64,000 bases of DNA from Benincasa hispida (taxonomy: Eukaryota; Streptophyta; Magnoliopsida; Cucurbitales; Cucurbitaceae), in contig NC_052350.1 of NCBI RefSeq assembly GCF_009727055.1, positions 15,293,320-15,357,319 of the forward strand, written 5' to 3'. The notes below the pieces were generated by a model. It saw only the letters and a list, made by a program, of their open reading frames with translations, searched no databases and was not told the origin of the DNA. Made by a program: the position numbers and the translations under genes. Below, piece by piece: positions 58,768 to 64,000 of this stretch (position 1 is the first letter of the stretch; each line of letters opens with the position of its first letter).

Positions 58768-59096
58768 GAGGTCTTTGGGACAAGGATTATTCTAGGATTA
58801 TAATAATCACATCTTACTACAGAAAATACTCTTTTGCAGTTTCCAATTAGCTACAGTCAACACTATTTCAATGCTATAGTATTTATTATATGCTACAGTT
58901 TTTACTATTTTACATTCATTTTTTTAATTCCTTGCTACAATTTTTACTATTTCTTTCTCAAATTAAAATAGTTTACACCTCAAACACATACTATTATAAT
59001 CCAAACTAAAATAATCTGCACTCCAAATGCAAACTATTATAATCCAACTATAATAATATAGGACTATAATAACCAATTCATTGTCCCAAATGCCCC
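58768..59096. mobile_element. MITE with TTAA flanks
   Basis: The left end GAGGTCTTTGGGACAA and the complement of the right end, GGGGCATTTGGGACAA, match at 13 of 16 positions. The interior carries inverted GATTATAATA/TATTATAATC words. TTAA flanks both sides (58764-58767 and 59097-59100). Length is 329 bp with no coding capacity. The exact duplication could be TTAA or a 3-bp TTA/TAA, the latter expected for PIF/Harbinger-type (Tourist) MITEs. Confidence 0.75.
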
Positions 59097-59162
59097 TTAA
59101 GAATTTGTTCAGCTCAAGTAAACATTATGAAAATGCCTTTGATCCAAGCTGACTGAAAAGAG

Positions 59163-59629
59163 TCAATTTTCAATTCTTTGAAATCTTACAAGAAAATGAA
59201 TAATAAACCAATCACATTTGTTTTGCATAAAAACTTCTCCATATTGAGATTTCATATATTTCATATATATGTTGCTAATCTTCTTCAACAAATAAGAGGA
59301 GATGCTATTAACTTTTGTGAATGTATATCTTGACCGATTAAATTTGTTATTGGGACAATTATCATAGAGTTCATGACTTAAGTCATGAAGCCTGACATGT
59401 TTCCATATCTTAAATGGGAAAGGATCAGATGCCTCATAGACCATGACAGACGAGCCAAGACAACTCTTGATACATAGAAAAGGTAATGAAGTTTTAAGCA
59501 GCCAATTGACAAGTTGTCAAACCTTCCTTGAGCGCCCCACACAAACTCTGCAATAGCTTCGAGTGTGGATCTCAAAGGAGTATCAAGAAGTATAATATAA
59601 ATAGGAGAACACCCTCCACCACCGATCAT
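59163..59629 (-). other. unrecognised overlapping open segments
   Basis: Two overlapping minus-strand open segments lie here: 59629-59378 (MIGGGGCSPIYIILLDTPL start, then EFVWGAQGRFDNL) and 59444-59163 (MVYEASDPFPFKIWKHVRL start). They lie in different frames and share no domain that I can name. They could be exon remnants of the same unknown gene as the 58249-58456 segment, on the same strand. The case is weak and a chance origin is possible. Confidence 0.25.
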
Positions 59630-62229
59630 GCAATCTTATCATGCTTAGCTCAACAACACTTTGGCTAATATTTAAGCATCAAAGCGTGTTAGACATAACA
59701 CTACACCAGTGTGAGATTTTGTATTATAAGTGAACTCCAAGTGAATGATTCAAATCCTTCAACCAAGAGACGACCAGTGAAATTTAGAATAAATAAAGTT
59801 GTACTCTAAGTATTATATATAATGATGTGATTTGACTAGAAAAGTAGATGTCTAAAGCAAATGCTATTACATTAAAATAACAATAATTATTATAGATTAA
59901 ATTATCTTCAACTTCAAACTACAAATATTCTAGATAGTATACAAAGATAGCGTTTCTGAATATTTAAATTGATAAAAATAGCAAACTTCGCTTTTCTGAA
60001 GAAAGTAAATAATTGGGAAAAAAAGGCAACACATTAAATGTCATAAATTAGATTAAAAAAACAATTTTAGGATACTTTATAGAAAGTAAATAAAAAAGAC
60101 ATTATTAGGTGACAAATGTAAACTACAAGGAAAGGAAACTTGATTGGTTACACGACACTTTTATTTACTATCAGAAATATCATTTAACTGCACTTGTATA
60201 AGTGTAATCAATGTGTTGAACCTCATCAGTCAACAACTTTTAGTTTGACTAATTACTCTTATTTTGTGGCTCTATCGTGAGTTCTGACACTGACACATGT
60301 GGCCACATATTATTGGTTGTTGCTATAAGCATAAGCAGTCTATTTTTTTAATTACAATTAATATTTTTGTAGTTATATTATTCTTTTTTTCCCTTTGAAA
60401 AATATAATTATATTATATCTTAAAATATAATTTCATTTGCAGATTTCGTATGATGTATTTAATACAATCCGCAAAGACTTAGATTTTTCATTATGGTCAG
60501 CAACAAAATATAGTAAACATCATACACGCGAGCAGATAATTGCGTGCAAGAAGAGAATCTTTCCAACAAGATTTAAATATCTGGCTAATATTTACGTCTA
60601 ATCTTAAGTTGAACTTATATTTATACATTCTATTAAATGTATAAGTATGTTTTCAATTGTCAACTATATAAGTTAAGTGGCTTAAAGATGATCGATTAAA
60701 AAAAATTTTGTTTTATGTGCTAATTGGTGTTCGCCTTGGGATAGTAGACCCCAAGGCCTAATCAAGTCCACCTTAAGTTACTTGGTCTAAGGGTGTTTGG
60801 TGCCCAAGGGCTGCCAACTTAAAAGTTTGATACAAGTTTAGGTTCTTCTTTCATATAAGGTACATTTGTCCGAATCTTCTTCTTTAACCTTTACTATATT
60901 TTATAATAAATAATAAGGAATCCTCAACCTATCTCTATAATGATGTGATATTGTCAAGGAAACTTATCTGGTACAAGATTGGGTGGTTTCAAAAATAAAG
61001 TCGTGAAACTTATGCCAAAAATAGACAATATCATACCAATGTAGGGAATAAGTTGAAAAATAACAGAGAAATTAAAAGAAAGTAATAAAATTAAAAACAC
61101 AAAAATTAACATAGAAAAACTCCAAACTAGAAAAAAAAATCACGAACCAGAAAAATTTCACTATGTGAAAAAAATTACTATAATAACACAAAAATCTCTC
61201 CGGAATCCATTACAAAACCACTCTCTCAAAGCTTTTAACTATTCACACTTTTTTCCCCTCTCAAACTAGAGAATATAAAAAGAAATTTAAATAGAGTTAA
61301 CACACTTGAGCTTAAAGTGTTTCTAAAGGAAACAATTTGAAACCAAAGTCATAGACTTATTTTATAATACTTGAAGGCCACAACTTCCTTAAATTTTCTG
61401 ATACGGGTCTACTATACTTCTAATATTTTATCAAAATCAACCAAGAAGGTCGTTAATCTGATATTTTATTTGTGTTTAATTTTACCATACATTTTCAAAA
61501 CTACCTACAGAGATTTTTTTAATCTTTTATTTTTATAATCGATCAAATAAATTTCAAATATAACATTCAAATATTATTTTTTAATAGTAAGCAAGATATG
61601 AGTGTTAACAGGTTTAATTAAATGTTGAGAAAAGGTCAAAGAAATAATATCACGAAAAAATGTCCACAAAATTCTACAACATGCATTTATGTATACTTGA
61701 GGTCTTCGTCTCCTCTAGCAAGTGGTTTCCTTTTCTTCCCTCATCTTCTAGAAACTTTTTTTCTTTTTTTTTTTTTTTCCAATTAAATTTGCTGAAGCCA
61801 TCGATACCGAAGGCTTTACTTTTTTATTGGCTCAAATGACAAGTTTGTACAAAACAAAACTTCAATATTCGGTAACCTCCAATGCTCACCTTTCCTTTTT
61901 CATTTTTGAATTTTTCTTAAAAAAGAAAAAAAAAAATACTTTCCTGATCCCTACCTTTTGATCTAATTTTTATTTGATAATTATTTTATTTTTTACTTTT
62001 TTTTAGTAAATGTATGAACACTATTTCCACTTCTAAATTTTTTTTCTTTGTTATCTTAAAATTTGAGAATTAAAAAAAGTAACTTTCAAAAAGTTATTTT
62101 TATTTTTGGAATTTGGCTAAAAATTCAACCATTGTATTCAAGAAATATGCAAAACATTGTAAGAAATGTTGATGAAATAAGCTTAATTTTCAAAAAAAAA
62201 AAAAAAAACCAAATAGTTACCAAACGAGA
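59630..62229. other. non-coding, AT-rich
   Basis: About 2.6 kb with no convincing reading frame, RNA gene or repeat array. Small poly-A and poly-T stretches occur (61115-61140, 61757-61782, 62188-62206). I see nothing else in it. Confidence 0.55.
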
Positions 62230-62760
62230 TTTTAGTTTTTAAGTTTTGAATTTGATTTCAATTTAGATCTTAGGTTTTAAAATATTACGATTTTACCTTT
62301 GACATTTGAGTTTTGTTTGAATTTAGTTTCTAGATTTCAAGATTTATATTTTTACTCTAAATTTCAAAATTTACATTTTTAATCTTAATTTTTCCCTAAA
62401 GACTCATTTTTTGTCTTCAGTGATAGCGTTTGTTAATATATTTAAAATAATTAAATGAATTATAGTTAACTAAGTTTCACTATTTTTCATCACTTTTAAA
62501 ATTAAAATTAAAATTATATTTCATAACTAGATTTTAACATGAATGTTTGAAAGTGAGTATTTAATGAAAAATTGAAGTTAAAAACGTAAAATCTTGAAAT
62601 TTATGGACCAAATTCAAACAAAACTCAAATGTTAAGGGTAAAATTACAATATTTTGAAACTTAAAGATTAAATTGAAACCAAATAAAAAACCTAAGGATT
62701 AAATGTGTAATATTTTGAGATGTAAGGACCAAATAGAAATTAGGGACAAACATGTATCTT
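62230..62760. mobile_element. MITE-like element with long inverted arms
   Basis: The left arm (about 62235-62380) and right arm (about 62580-62755) are inverted copies over at least 120 bp. For example, ACATTTGAGTTTTGTTTGAATTTAG on the left pairs with its complement at 62613-62637. Both arms also share the ATATTACRATTTTACC-type words. There is no coding capacity. Its layout resembles the element at 659-1174, but the arm sequence is different. Confidence 0.65.
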
Positions 62761-63427
62761 TTCCAAAAATATATATATATTTTACAGTATGATTTATAAA
62801 GAAGGATTTGTTCAAATTTTAAATCCTTTTCCTATTTTAATAAAGTCCGTTGAAATGATTTAATTTTCCTTCTTATCATATTTTCGTCTAGAAGAGTATT
62901 TATCTATAATTTTTCTTGTTTGTCACGAGATTTGCAAAATGAGAAATGACGTAATGCTTTATTTATAAAAATTTATAATCTTTTTCTAAAATGTATGTAC
63001 TTTCAAAAATAATGTTATCCTTTGTTTGCTTAAAAAAAAATAATAATAGTGTTATCCTTCCACTAAACTCGGTTAAATTTGAAATTTTCATATTTCTTGC
63101 CTATATATTTAATGAACTAATTATTTTAAGGGTTTTATTTTTCTTTTTTTACTAATTATGAAATTTTTAAATATATTTCATTTTAATCTCTAGAACTTTA
63201 AAACAAATGTTATAGTCTGTGAACTTAAAATTTATTAACGTGTCTATTAACATTTGAATCTTAAAAACTGTATTCATATTTTCTGTAATTCTATCTTCTG
63301 AAAACAGTTAATTCATTAATTTATGCTAACTTTAATATATATTCATATGTGCATTTTAATATATATATTTGCAGTTATGTCACCTATACAAAATAAAAAT
63401 TATAAAGTTGGAAGATCAAAACGAGAC
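62761..63427. other. non-coding, AT-rich
   Basis: No feature recognised. Base composition is strongly AT with poly-A and poly-T tracts. Confidence 0.55.
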
Positions 63428-63472
63428 GTGTATATATATATATATATATATANATATATATATATATATATA
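63428..63472. repeat. TA microsatellite containing an unresolved base
   Basis: A run of about 22 TA dinucleotides with an N at 63453. The open frame crossing it (IYIYIY) is an artefact of the repeat. Confidence 0.95.
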
Positions 63473-64000
63473 ATCAATAGTATGAAAATATTTGCATATA
63501 TAGAGTTACTCAAAATTATATTCTCTTAGCACTTGGATCTTGCACACGTTCATAATCATTGTGGGTCCATTTCTCCTAATTTGGTCTCGCTCTAAAAGCT
63601 AACATGCGTGAAAGATTCTTGCACCAATGTGGTGCCGAGCTTACCGCACTTTGATGCCTAAATTAGTATATAGTATAGATTAGGACTCTTATAGAAGATT
63701 GCTTACTCTTCCCCTTTGGAGTCGTTGATCGAGGCTATTTATAATGCTCTTCCTCTGATAATCGTCTATGATATATATGTTAGGGTTGTTTACGACACTC
63801 GAGCGCTAGACTGAGTGCACCTCAGTTCTTCCAATCTGATTGGTATATATATAACGATACGATTGGTCAATGTAAAACCTAGGGCTCTGATTTTTCTCCC
63901 TTTTGAAACGTGCGTTCTCTAAGTTGCCTCCCAATTCTTCGTAGACTTTGAGCCTTACTTGAAGCAACACTCAACATTATCCCCCCAAATAAATAATGCA
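63473..64000. other. unassigned right end
   Basis: The stretch is less AT-rich than its neighbours, with short words such as CTCGAGCGCTAGACTGAG and a TATATATATAA at about 63844. This could be a promoter or transposon terminus continuing beyond the window. No coding region or repeat partner was found inside the window. Confidence 0.3.

Noticed and set aside
63323..63529. Frame across the TA microsatellite
   Set aside because: Translation of a dinucleotide repeat with an N; not coding.

Overview
The window looks like nuclear DNA of a dicot plant. Base composition is AT-rich, the one intact gene has GT-AG introns, and almost everything else is layered plant transposable elements. The LTR family starting TGTTGGGGTTGATGCCC, together with Mutator-like (MULE) transposases, a plant mobile domain (PMD) gene and a Ulp1-type protease, suggests Cucurbitaceae. 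That placement rests on recognition of the families, not on a search.

Layout: 1-5.4 kb holds the only clearly intact host gene, a six-exon minus-strand HAD phosphatase of the glycerol-3-phosphatase (GPP) type with an N-terminal extension. From 5.6 to 17.7 kb lies a degenerate Mutator-like element (MULE1). Its transposase is cut in two by a Ty1-copia element (7190-14585, target-site duplication GATAA). That copia element is itself cut by a solo LTR (10740-12894, duplication TTACT). MULE1 is followed by 180-190 bp tandem repeats and by the C-terminal part of a Ulp1/C48 cysteine protease on the minus strand.

From 17.7 to 43.2 kb is a copia cluster: three minus-oriented LTRs with two internal regions (one with gag-pol, one without), then a plus-oriented gag-pol and its 3' LTR joined head to head. 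A Gypsy-like solo LTR (31237-33825) sits inside the third LTR. On the right-hand side of the cluster (43182-43932, minus) is a PMD gene fragment. Ulp1 and PMD may have been neighbouring or fused parts of one minus-strand cargo gene now separated by the cluster.

From 44 to 52 kb is a second MULE transposase (minus), split by a solo LTR (46391-48340) and followed upstream by another LTR (50193-52078). At 53.1-53.7 kb is an RNase H-like remnant. At 54.3-58.2 kb is a compact, fairly young but broken copia element of a different lineage. The last 6 kb are mostly non-coding, with two MITE-like inverted-repeat elements, a TA microsatellite containing an N, and two unrecognised minus-strand open segments that may be host exons.

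No rRNA, tRNA or CRISPR feature was found. Apart from the phosphatase gene, every recognisable coding region carries stops, frameshifts or deletions.
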